Part shown: positions 7,683 through 15,330 of the stretch, piece after piece | Layout: each line of letters begins with the position of its first letter | How positions within the stretch are numbered: position 1 is the stretch's first letter | Origin: B4-G1 sp964393895 | Lineage (GTDB): Bacteria; Chloroflexota; Anaerolineae; B4-G1 | Direction of reading: 5' to 3' | Length of the DNA stretch: 39,987 bases | Assembly: GCA_964393895.1 (NCBI GenBank) | Contig: CAYMWP010000024.1 | Span: 1 to 39,987 of the forward strand | Program-made: the position numbers and the translations under genes | Notes under the pieces: generated by a model | Told to the model about the DNA's origin: nothing | Database searches by the model: none | Seen by the model: only the letters and a program-made list of their open reading frames with translations

Positions 7683-8867
7683 ATGATTGACTTCCAACTG
7701 ACTGCAGAACAAGAGCAAATGCGCCAACTGGCCCACCGCTTCGCCGAACGCGAGATCCGCCCGCTGGCCGCTGAATACGACGAGAGCGAGCAGACCCCCT
7801 GGCCGATACTCCAGAAAGCGGCCCGGGTCGGCTTGACCTCTTACCAGTACCCCGAGGAGTACGGGGGTGGTGGCGTGGAGAGCATCCTCACCGCTTGTCT
7901 GGTGGCTGAAGAGTTGAGTTGGGGCTGCCTGGGCATCGCCACCTCCATCATCGGGGCCGGGCTGGCGGCGGTTCCCATCGTGATCGCCGGCGACGAGGAG
8001 CAAAAGGCGCGCTACATCCCCTGGTTCTGTGACGACGATCCTCCTCCTCGCAGGGGGGGGCAGGGGGGGGTGCGGCTGGGCTCCTTCGCCCTCACCGAGC
8101 CGGAGGCCGGCTCCGACGCCGCCTCGCTCCGCACCACCGCCGTGTGGAGTGGGGACCACTACGTGCTCAACGGCCAGAAGCGGTTCATCACCCACGGCGG
8201 CATCGCTGACCTGTACGCCATCTTTGCCACCGTAGACCCCAACCTGAGCCACACCGGTATCACCGCCTTCATCGTCGAGAAGGGTATGGCGGGCCTCTCG
8301 GCGGGCAAGAAGGAGGACAAGATGGGTATGCGGGCCTGCCGCACCGGCGACGTCATCCTGGAGGACGTGCGGGTGCCGGTCGAGAACCGCTTGGGCGAGG
8401 AGGGGGAGGGGTTTGTCATCGCTATGAAATCCTTCGAGCACACCCGGCCCATCGTGGCGGCCTGCGCAGTAGGGGTGGCGCGTGCGGCTTACGAGTACGC
8501 CTTCCAGTACGCCCAGGAGCGGGTACAGTTCGGCAAGCCGATCATGGCCAAGCAGGCGGTCCACTTCATGCTGGCCGACATGGCGACCGAGATCGACGCC
8601 GCCCGCCTCCTGACCTGGCGGGCCGCCTGGCGAGCGGACCAGGGGCTGCCGTGCAACGTCCAGGCCAGCATGGCGAAAGCGTTCGCCGCCGACGCTGCCA
8701 TGCGGATCACCACCGATGCCGTCCAAATCCTGGGCGGCTACGGCTACATGCGCGAGTACCCGGTGGAAAAGTGGATGCGCGACGCCAAGATTCTCCAGAT
8801 CGTGGAGGGCACCAGCCAGATTCAGAAGGTGATCATTTCGCAGATGCTGGCGCTGGGGATGGAGTGA
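7683..8867 (+). CDS. Acyl-CoA dehydrogenase
   Basis: A flavoprotein of 394 residues catalysing alpha,beta-dehydrogenation of acyl-CoA. Conserved blocks include FALTEPEAGSDAASLRTTA, NGQKRFITHGG, ERVQFGKPI, and the C-terminal ILGGYGYMREYPVEKWMRD followed by IVEGTSQIQ. The Glu of that last motif is the usual catalytic base. The family is normally ~380 residues; the excess is a Pro/Arg/Gly insert (PPPRRGGQGGVR) just before the FALTEP block, encoded by two runs of eight G (8053-8070). The chain length it prefers cannot be told. The gene is followed by a heptamer array that begins at its own TGA and then by a hydrolase gene. Confidence 0.95.
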   Translation: MIDFQLTAEQEQMRQLAHRFAEREIRPLAAEYDESEQTPWPILQKAARVGLTSYQYPEEYGGGGVESILTACLVAEELSWGCLGIATSIIGAGLAAVPIVIAGDEEQKARYIPWFCDDDPPPRRGGQGGVRLGSFALTEPEAGSDAASLRTTAVWSGDHYVLNGQKRFITHGGIADLYAIFATVDPNLSHTGITAFIVEKGMAGLSAGKKEDKMGMRACRTGDVILEDVRVPVENRLGEEGEGFVIAMKSFEHTRPIVAACAVGVARAAYEYAFQYAQERVQFGKPIMAKQAVHFMLADMATEIDAARLLTWRAAWRADQGLPCNVQASMAKAFAADAAMRITTDAVQILGGYGYMREYPVEKWMRDAKILQIVEGTSQIQKVIISQMLALGME

Positions 8868-8891
8868 AACGCCAAACGTCAAACGTGAAAC
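8865..8891 (+). repeat. Heptamer array starting at the acyl-CoA dehydrogenase stop codon
   Basis: The TGA stop is the first three bases of TGAAACGCCAAACGTC, followed by AAACGTGAAAC. The units are 7-8 bp variants of ACGTGAA/ACGTCAA. Confidence 0.7.
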
Positions 8892-8910
8892 AGCAGAGGG
8901 GAGGAATGAG

Positions 8911-9819
8911 ATGCCAACAGTAGAGTTGACAGGACGCGGGACGGTGGCCTATCAATGGAGCGGCGACGGGCCGGAGACGGTGGTATTGGCCAACGGCTCG
9001 ATCTTTAACTATCACCAGTGGGATATGCGGGCGCTGCCTATCTTGCGCCGGGGTCTGGGGGAACGGTGCCGCTTTCTCCAGTACGACTACGTCGGCGTCG
9101 GCGGGTCGTCGGCCAAGACGGCGCCGTTCAACATGCTCGACCTGGCCGACGAGTTGCGCGATCTGCTGGACGCGCTGGCGGTCGAGCGCGTGCACCTGCT
9201 GGGTATCAGCAAGGGGAGCATGGTGGGGCAGGCGTTCCTCTTTCGCCACCGGGAGCGGGCCGCGAGCTTTTGCGGGCTGGGCAATCCCAACGTGCTTTCC
9301 GCGCATCTGGAACCGACCTTTGCGGTTTTCCAGGAGCGGATCGAGGCGTTGGAAGAGATGCGGGAGCTCTGGTCGCAGCGCATCAACCGGCGAAACTATG
9401 TCCGTGTCTTTAACCACGTCTACGTGCCGGCCCTGTTCTCCAAGAGCTATGCCGACCTCTCGTTGAAGGAGCGGGTACGAGCGTTCGTCGTCGGGCGCAT
9501 CGTGTACTCCTCCCTGGAGGGCACGTTCATCCAGACGATGGTGGATCTGTTCCGCTACTATGTGGGCGACATTGCCCAGGAGAGCCCTGCCTTTGCCGAA
9601 GGGCTGCCCCAGATTCAGGACGTCCCCATCCTGCTTCTCAACGGCAGCGCCGACACCACCACGCCGATACAAATGTCCCGCGAGCTGGTAAAGCTGCTGG
9701 CGGGGGCCGAGTTGGTCGAGTTCGAGGGGGTCACGCACATGGGGCCGATGCTGTTGGAGAAAGAGGCAGAGCCGGTGTTTGAGAGGTACGTGGCCTTTAT
9801 GAAGGAGGTGCTGGCGTGA
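8911..9819 (+). CDS. Alpha/beta-hydrolase
   Basis: A 302-residue alpha/beta-hydrolase. The oxyanion-hole region follows VVLANGSIFN, the nucleophile elbow is LLGISKGSM (GxSxG), the acid is likely the Asp in LLLNGSADTTTP, and the histidine lies in FEGVTHMGPM. These fit an esterase, lipase or acyl-hydrolase; the substrate is unknown. A ribosome binding site GGGGAGGAATGAG precedes the ATG. The gene overlaps the following SDR by 4 bp (GTGA), so the two are translationally coupled and probably work in one lipid- or acyl-related pathway. Confidence 0.9.
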   Translation: MPTVELTGRGTVAYQWSGDGPETVVLANGSIFNYHQWDMRALPILRRGLGERCRFLQYDYVGVGGSSAKTAPFNMLDLADELRDLLDALAVERVHLLGISKGSMVGQAFLFRHRERAASFCGLGNPNVLSAHLEPTFAVFQERIEALEEMRELWSQRINRRNYVRVFNHVYVPALFSKSYADLSLKERVRAFVVGRIVYSSLEGTFIQTMVDLFRYYVGDIAQESPAFAEGLPQIQDVPILLLNGSADTTTPIQMSRELVKLLAGAELVEFEGVTHMGPMLLEKEAEPVFERYVAFMKEVLA

Positions 9820-10589
9820 ACGCGTTCTCGCTGGCGGGCAAGGTCGCGCTAGTCACCGGCGCGTCGCGCGGCATCGGGCGGGCGATTGGGTTGCGGCTGG
9901 CCCAGGCCGGCGCCAGGGTAGTGGTGAGCAGTCGCAAGCTGGAGAACGTGCAGCGCGTGGCGGGCGAGATTGAGGCCGCCGGCGGGGAGGCGCTGGCGAT
10001 CCAGGCTCACGTGGGCCGGACGGACGAGGTGCAGGCGCTGGTGGAGCAAACGATGGAGACCTTGGGCCGGATTGACGTGGCGGTCAACAACGCGGCCACC
10101 AACGTGCACATCGGGCCGTTGCTAGACGCCAGCGAAAGCCAATGGGACAAGATACTGGACACCAACCTGAAGAGCGTCTTCCGCGTGTGTAAGGCGGTCG
10201 CGCCGCACATGGAGGCCCAGGGCGGCGGCAAGATCATCAACGTCGCCTCGGTCGCCGGGTTGCGACCTTTGCCCACGACGGGGATATACAGCGTCTCCAA
10301 GTCGGCCGTGATCGCGCTGACGCGGGTGCTGGCGGCGGAACTGGGCCGCGCCAACATCCAGGTCAACGCAATTGCACCGGGAGTGGTCAAGACCCGCTTC
10401 AGCCAACTGTTGTGGCAGACGGAACAGATCGCCGGGCCGCTCCTGAACAGCCTTCCGCTGGGCCGCTTTGGCGAGCCGGAGGACGTGGCCGGCCTGGCGC
10501 TCTACCTGGCCTCCCCCGCCTCGGATTACGTCACGGGGGCGGTGTTCGTGGCAGATGGCGGGATGAACGTGGCTGCGGTCATGGGATGA
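9816..10589 (+). CDS. Short-chain dehydrogenase/reductase (FabG-like SDR)
   Basis: A 257-residue classical SDR. It has the NAD(P) motif TGASRGIGRAIG at residues ~14-25, an NNAA variant of the NNAG motif, the catalytic serine in NVASVAG, the YSVSK active-site pair, and the C-terminal TGAVFVADGGMNV. It should oxidise or reduce a hydroxyl/keto group, plausibly on a 3-hydroxyacyl chain given its neighbours, but FabG-type SDRs are functionally diverse. It starts with GTG overlapping the hydrolase stop. Confidence 0.93.
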   Translation: MNAFSLAGKVALVTGASRGIGRAIGLRLAQAGARVVVSSRKLENVQRVAGEIEAAGGEALAIQAHVGRTDEVQALVEQTMETLGRIDVAVNNAATNVHIGPLLDASESQWDKILDTNLKSVFRVCKAVAPHMEAQGGGKIINVASVAGLRPLPTTGIYSVSKSAVIALTRVLAAELGRANIQVNAIAPGVVKTRFSQLLWQTEQIAGPLLNSLPLGRFGEPEDVAGLALYLASPASDYVTGAVFVADGGMNVAAVMG

Positions 10590-10609
10590 AAGAATGAGTT
10601 GCGACGCAT

Positions 10610-10639
10610 TTGACACCTGCTGAAGAGCGGCAGTATAAT
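10610..10639 (+). promoter_or_regulatory. Consensus sigma-70 promoter for hicBA
   Basis: TTGACA (10610-10615) and TATAAT (10634-10639) both match the sigma-70 consensus perfectly, with an 18-bp spacer. Transcription would start near 10646, about 40 bp before the hicB ATG. The strength fits an autoregulated toxin-antitoxin operon. Confidence 0.85.
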
Positions 10640-10687
10640 CACACCGAAAATCAAAAGATGGTTCGAGTTGATAGAGGAGGTCAGACG

Positions 10688-10894
10688 ATGCGACAGGTGA
10701 TCATCTATCCTGGAGAGGATGGCTACTGGGTAACTGAATGTCCAACGTTGCCCGGATGCATCAGCCAGGGCAAGACCAAGGAAGAGGCCATCAGAAATAT
10801 CCGTGAAGCGATTGACGGATACATTGCCGCACTTGAGGAAGATGGCCTGTCGGCTCCAGAAGAACGATTCGAACTCCTTGCGGTGGCAGTATGA
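10688..10894 (+). CDS. hicB: HicB-family antitoxin
   Basis: A 68-residue HicB-type antitoxin. The partial RNase-H fold pattern is clear: VIIYPGEDGYWVTECPTLPG, then ISQGKTKEEAIRNIREAI and a short acidic helix. HicB normally neutralises HicA and represses the operon; this short form has no recognisable C-terminal DNA-binding domain, so repression would rely on another mode or not occur. The ATG at 10688 follows GAGGAGGTCAGACG. Possible upstream starts lie at or before the -10 box. Its stop overlaps the hicA ATG (ATGA). The antitoxin-first order is common for HicBA. Confidence 0.92.
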   Translation: MRQVIIYPGEDGYWVTECPTLPGCISQGKTKEEAIRNIREAIDGYIAALEEDGLSAPEERFELLAVAV

Positions 10895-11115
10895 GCAAGT
10901 TGCCAGTAATCTCTGGTAGAGAGTGCGTTCAGGCTCTTGAGAGAGCGGGCTTTTACTTCAAGCGGCAGCAAGGAAGTCACATTATCCTGCGACGGGATAC
11001 TCCCTTCGCTCAGGTAGTTGTGCCAGACCACAAAACGCTCGACCGAGGTACGCTGAGGGCGATCATTCGGCAGGCAGGTTTAGGTGTGGATGAATTTGTG
11101 GGCTTGTTGAAGTAG
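10891..11115 (+). CDS. hicA: HicA-family mRNA interferase toxin
   Basis: A 74-residue HicA toxin with the double-stranded-RNA-binding-like fold. The sequence SGRECVQALERAGFYFKRQ is followed by GSHIILRR, which holds the conserved catalytic histidine, and ends with RGTLRAIIRQAGLGVDEF. It cleaves mRNA when free of HicB. All expected motifs are present, so the toxin looks intact. The gene overlaps hicB by 4 bp. Placement between lipid-metabolism genes suggests an acquired module. Confidence 0.94.
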   Translation: MSKLPVISGRECVQALERAGFYFKRQQGSHIILRRDTPFAQVVVPDHKTLDRGTLRAIIRQAGLGVDEFVGLLK

Positions 11116-11178
11116 CGAATTTAGACCAAGTGATCACGACGAAGGTGGCCTACCTGGCCTCGACGGTGGGATGATCCA

Positions 11179-11658
11179 ATGAGCAAGCCTCCACTCATCT
11201 TTATCCACGGGATGATGAGCAGCGGTCAGGGATTCAAGGCCGTCATGTTGCGTGGCCTGTTCCCTGCTATTCTCACGCCGGACTTTGCCGGCTCGCTGGA
11301 AGAGCGTATGGTCCAACTGGTACCCATCCTGGCCGACCGGTCGGGTTGGGGCATCATTGGCTCCAGCATGGGAGGGCTGATGGGGGCGCTTTTCACCCTC
11401 CAACACCCGGAGCAGGTAAAAAAGCTCATCCTGCTGGCCCCGGCTCTGACCTGGCCCGGCTTTTCCGACCATCTCTCCGCGCCCATCTCTGTGCCGACCG
11501 TTGTCTACCACGGGCGTAGAGATACCGTCGTGCCGCTGGAGCCAGTGAGCGCTGTGTGCGAGCGAGTATTTACCGATCTGACCTTTCACGCCGTTGACGA
11601 CGACCACCGGTTACGCAAAACGGCGCAGGCAATTGATTGGGTATCATTGGTGGGGTGA
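11179..11658 (+). CDS. Small alpha/beta-hydrolase
   Basis: A compact 159-residue alpha/beta-hydrolase. After IFIHGMMSSGQGF comes the nucleophile elbow GIIGSSMGGLMG (GxSxG), an acid in VVYHGRRDTVVP, and a histidine in AVDDDHRLR. The lid is nearly absent, as in short YqiA/RsbQ-size esterases. The length is at the low end of the family, but the triad appears complete. The substrate is unknown. Upstream spacing is only 63 bp after hicA. Confidence 0.85.
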   Translation: MSKPPLIFIHGMMSSGQGFKAVMLRGLFPAILTPDFAGSLEERMVQLVPILADRSGWGIIGSSMGGLMGALFTLQHPEQVKKLILLAPALTWPGFSDHLSAPISVPTVVYHGRRDTVVPLEPVSAVCERVFTDLTFHAVDDDHRLRKTAQAIDWVSLVG

Positions 11659-11693
11659 GATGGGGTCATTTTTAGCTCGTAGGAGGAAGTAAG

Positions 11694-14600
11694 GTGAGAC
11701 ACGCAAAGATTCTCGTTGCTACGATGTTAGCTCTGTCGGCTCTGGTGTTGAGCTTGCACATTCTGGGCCAGGCCAGAGCTGACGCACCTGGTTTGAATAC
11801 CATTCAGCAGCAATTGGCTAGTCCACCAAGCGATCTGGCAGCTAGAGATCCTGTGACCGTCAGCCTGTGGCTGATGCCGGACTTTGAAGAGAAAAAGGTG
11901 TGGGTAGATGGAACGGTTTCCCCTGGTCATGGCATCAGAGTGCGGGACATCACCTATCACCTCAAGATGTTGTTGCCATTCAGCGAGGTGGTCTCCTGGG
12001 TAGATTCCCCCTGGATAGAGCACCATTGTTTTGGCTGGTGGGAAGGGAGCCAGATCACGCCCAGTCATCAACTGACGGGAGCCTATGAACTGCACCTGCC
12101 TGGACTCGACCTGCAGCCAGAGGATGCCCTCAACATCTACCTCGTATCTGGGATTATCCTGACAGACACGTTTCTGCCACGTACTATCACTCCCACAACA
12201 CAAATCATCACTCCGACCAATCCAACGTCGGCCACGACGGGGACACTCGGCATCGCGCTGGATTTCACCCCCACGGCAGCAATTGGCACGACGCCGACCG
12301 CTGTCCTCACAGGAAGCTATACTCTCACTGGCCTGGTGTTGTCTCCAGCGGCTGGAGAGTTCGTCGTTTCCCAAACAGTCACACTCATAGCGGATTATAC
12401 GCTATCAGAACCCTCATTCTCTCCGATCACAGACATAGCCACCCAGACAGTTACATCCTCTCCTTTTTCCTACACCCTGGAGGTGTGGGGTGACTACAGC
12501 CTGCTCAGCTTGCACAGCTTTTCCCAGCCTGTCACTCTGACCGTGCCGTTCTACCCGTTTGAGAAGGCGATTGACCTGACCCTGACTCCCCTTCTGGTCG
12601 AGACGACGATGACTCGGACAGCGTCCGCAATGGGGGGAGCAACCGTCCGCAAACTTCGCGGTGCCGAGTATCAGTATCGCAGCGGCGGTCGCATATACAC
12701 CGACTCCATCCCATATGCCCAGAGTGGCCTGCTGGGACGAGGCGATATCCGCCTGCGCATCCCCACTCCCGCAGACGACCCGCTGCGCAATCCTATTGCC
12801 CTGATCGCCGCCTTTCGGCGAGACTACCGGCAGGAGGGGCTAAATCGGTTGCTGGAGAGACATCTCGATTTCCCCTCCTTTCCCATCGCGGATTCAGTAG
12901 GAGAACTGAATCCCCACAAGGAGACCATCGTTGAAGTCGTGACGGAAGAAATGAGCGGTACTGCCCGGAGTTATGCATCCGACCTCACGCTCCAAGCTCC
13001 CTTCCAATTGAACGTATGGCGTGCACTCAAAATGCTACCTGGATGTGAAACCCTTGTGGTCACATCAACCTCTACCCCTGCATCTAGCTTAATGCGTGGG
13101 AGTCAACTCTACTCCAATATCCCTTGCGCGGAGGAGAATCCCAACTTTGACTACGCCTCGGATATTTTCGAGCTCTATGACTTTCCCGACTTTAATCGCT
13201 GCATTGGCGGCAGAGGGGACAAGCAGGTGTTGCAGATGGGACTCGGGCGGGTCATGTTGGGTCCGGATGACGTTCTAACCCTGACTATCGAGAGCGTCTC
13301 CTGGGTGTCGCTCGACCCACTGCCGGATGAGTTGAAGGATTACTGGCAACAGGGACTTGGCGGCCCAGAACGCAGCGGCTTCACGGCCGTCTATCGCGGC
13401 CCCCGCTCTTTCTGGCTGGACATTCGCTACACCCCACACCCCAGCCTGTTCGCGCGACAATCTGTGGCCACGATCCGGGGACGTTCCCGCGTCTGGGAAT
13501 ACCAGTTAGGCGGGTTGTGGACGGAGCTGGTCAGGGAGCCCGTGCGAAAGGAGCTCTTGTTTAGCGTCGGTTTAGAGCCTAGCGGCGACTTGAACGCCGA
13601 TCAGATGCCAGAGGAGTTGCGTCAGGAATTCGAGAGTCGCCAAATCCACCTTTCTCGAGCCGCCAGGGTCGAAACCCAAGAGACAGACAGGCGATGGAGG
13701 ATTAGCGACCGCAGCCGAGAATACCTCATTGTCAGGAAGAACCAATCGCTAAGAATATACCAAAGTGGGCATATCGATTACAAAAAAGAGAGTTGGCTAA
13801 GCATCATAGCGTCCATTGGGCTTCTCCTGATTATGTGGATACCCTACCAGTGGACAACTCCCGAACGAGCTAAGGAAGACCCTGGCGAGGAGAAGAACCA
13901 AGGTCGGGAGAGTAACTCGGTAGGAGACCTCCAGGTCCTTCTGGATAGGCTAAGAAAATTGAGGCGAAACCGGAAAGTGCATGTATTGCTCCGCTCCTGT
14001 CTCGTGCTGCTCTTTTTGGTTCTGGGGCTTATGTTAGAGAACTCGTTTGTGGGAGGGATACTGGCCCAGGGTTCAAGGCCTTTCGCAATTGCGTTGGTCT
14101 GCGGCGCTTTGTTGCTACTGCGGTGGGAGAAAGCATTACTGCTGATCGTGGTTGGAGTCATCGGCATCGTCGTGGATATTCGGCTAGCCAGCCAATACAC
14201 GAGCGATGTTCAGAATGCAGTGACCTTCAGTAGCGCCACCGGCATGCTCTCGGGCGCTACGTCGGTAGCCATGCTGATCATCACCCTGGCCTGGGCGGGG
14301 ATGATGTGCTGGTGGAGTCGAACCAAGAAGCCGAGATTTCAGCTCCAACACAGAGACCTGCACGCCTTCACCTTCTTTGGCCTGGCAGCGGCGGTCTTTG
14401 AGGTCACAGACGCCTGCCTGTTTGCTCTGTGGGTGCTCTTCCTAGCCTGGTTTGCCCTCTCCCTCATACTGGACAAAGCCAAGCCCCTGCAAGGAAAGAC
14501 GAGGCCCCCTGCACCGGCCTCGTCACAGAGTCCCCCATTCGGCGAGGGCGATGCCCAAGCATCGAATTCCACGTCCGAGAAATCCTCGAATGAATCCCCA

Positions 14601-15308
14601 GAAACACCGCCGCAGTCAGGCCCGGCGGCACAGGAGACGGCAGATGCAGTGCCAGCGGACAAGGCTTCGAACCAGGGCGAACCTGAGACGGTGGAAGCAC
14701 TGACTGACAAGCTAGGCCGATTCCTGAAGCCGGCGCCCATCGGCGCCATCCTGGCGGCAGCCATTGTTCTTTCCCGGGATCCACTTCTCCGCATGCAACT
14801 GGTCTCCTTTGCTCAGTCCGCTTCTCCTCAGAATGCGTGGATCGTTCTCCTTGATCCGCTAGCCCGCCTGGCGACGACGCTAGTCCCATGCCTGGCGATT
14901 GTTCTGCTCACGGTGATTCTCGATACCAGCCTCGAACATTGGCTACAGCGCGCAGAGCCATTGGATACCTATCTCAAAGCCATCCCACTGACCTTTGTTC
15001 TGTTCTCTATCTTTGCGCTGGGCATTGGAGGATTAAGCCTGTTCACGGGCACGTTGGGGGTAAAACTCTCGGACCGCATCGTATACTACGTAACTATCCC
15101 GCTCCTGACCAGCATGTGGGTGGATTGGAAGACCGTGGAGGGAGAGAACATATTTGCCCAACTCAACAATGCATTTGAGAAAAACCTGGGCGATGTCAAG
15201 AAGTGGATTACCATTATTCTGACCCTGCTCTCGATTCTGGCCCCCCGGTTGATCTCAGCCGCCACGCCGGAGCAGTTCGAAGAGGTCATCAAGACTCTGC
15301 AATTCTAG
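11694..15308 (+). CDS. Large multi-pass membrane protein with extracytoplasmic beta-rich domain, function unknown
   Basis: 1204 residues that I do not recognise. The GTG start follows AGGAGGAAGTAAG. Residues 1-30 form a signal peptide (ILVATMLALSALVLSLHIL, then ARADA). Residues ~31-700 are a Thr/Pro-rich, beta-rich extracytoplasmic region with several short repeats (TPTTQIITPTNP, TPTAAIGTTPTAV). A membrane helix near 703-718 is followed by a charged linker and hydrophobic segments near 763-790, 797-825, 845-873 and 889-925. A Ser/Pro/Glu linker (~930-1005) follows, then more helices near 1012, 1050-1078, 1097-1120, 1128-1143 and 1170-1190. The architecture suggests a sensor- or transport-linked surface protein. 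Lower GC and plainer codon use than its neighbours hint at different ancestry. Confidence 0.85.
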   Translation: MRHAKILVATMLALSALVLSLHILGQARADAPGLNTIQQQLASPPSDLAARDPVTVSLWLMPDFEEKKVWVDGTVSPGHGIRVRDITYHLKMLLPFSEVVSWVDSPWIEHHCFGWWEGSQITPSHQLTGAYELHLPGLDLQPEDALNIYLVSGIILTDTFLPRTITPTTQIITPTNPTSATTGTLGIALDFTPTAAIGTTPTAVLTGSYTLTGLVLSPAAGEFVVSQTVTLIADYTLSEPSFSPITDIATQTVTSSPFSYTLEVWGDYSLLSLHSFSQPVTLTVPFYPFEKAIDLTLTPLLVETTMTRTASAMGGATVRKLRGAEYQYRSGGRIYTDSIPYAQSGLLGRGDIRLRIPTPADDPLRNPIALIAAFRRDYRQEGLNRLLERHLDFPSFPIADSVGELNPHKETIVEVVTEEMSGTARSYASDLTLQAPFQLNVWRALKMLPGCETLVVTSTSTPASSLMRGSQLYSNIPCAEENPNFDYASDIFELYDFPDFNRCIGGRGDKQVLQMGLGRVMLGPDDVLTLTIESVSWVSLDPLPDELKDYWQQGLGGPERSGFTAVYRGPRSFWLDIRYTPHPSLFARQSVATIRGRSRVWEYQLGGLWTELVREPVRKELLFSVGLEPSGDLNADQMPEELRQEFESRQIHLSRAARVETQETDRRWRISDRSREYLIVRKNQSLRIYQSGHIDYKKESWLSIIASIGLLLIMWIPYQWTTPERAKEDPGEEKNQGRESNSVGDLQVLLDRLRKLRRNRKVHVLLRSCLVLLFLVLGLMLENSFVGGILAQGSRPFAIALVCGALLLLRWEKALLLIVVGVIGIVVDIRLASQYTSDVQNAVTFSSATGMLSGATSVAMLIITLAWAGMMCWWSRTKKPRFQLQHRDLHAFTFFGLAAAVFEVTDACLFALWVLFLAWFALSLILDKAKPLQGKTRPPAPASSQSPPFGEGDAQASNSTSEKSSNESPETPPQSGPAAQETADAVPADKASNQGEPETVEALTDKLGRFLKPAPIGAILAAAIVLSRDPLLRMQLVSFAQSASPQNAWIVLLDPLARLATTLVPCLAIVLLTVILDTSLEHWLQRAEPLDTYLKAIPLTFVLFSIFALGIGGLSLFTGTLGVKLSDRIVYYVTIPLLTSMWVDWKTVEGENIFAQLNNAFEKNLGDVKKWITIILTLLSILAPRLISAATPEQFEEVIKTLQF

Positions 15309-15330
15309 CCTTGAACGAGGAGGAAACCTC

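Noticed and set aside
10610..10687. Start at the TTG 10610 for HicB
   Set aside because: That TTG is part of the consensus -35 box; the ATG at 10688 has a strong ribosome binding site.
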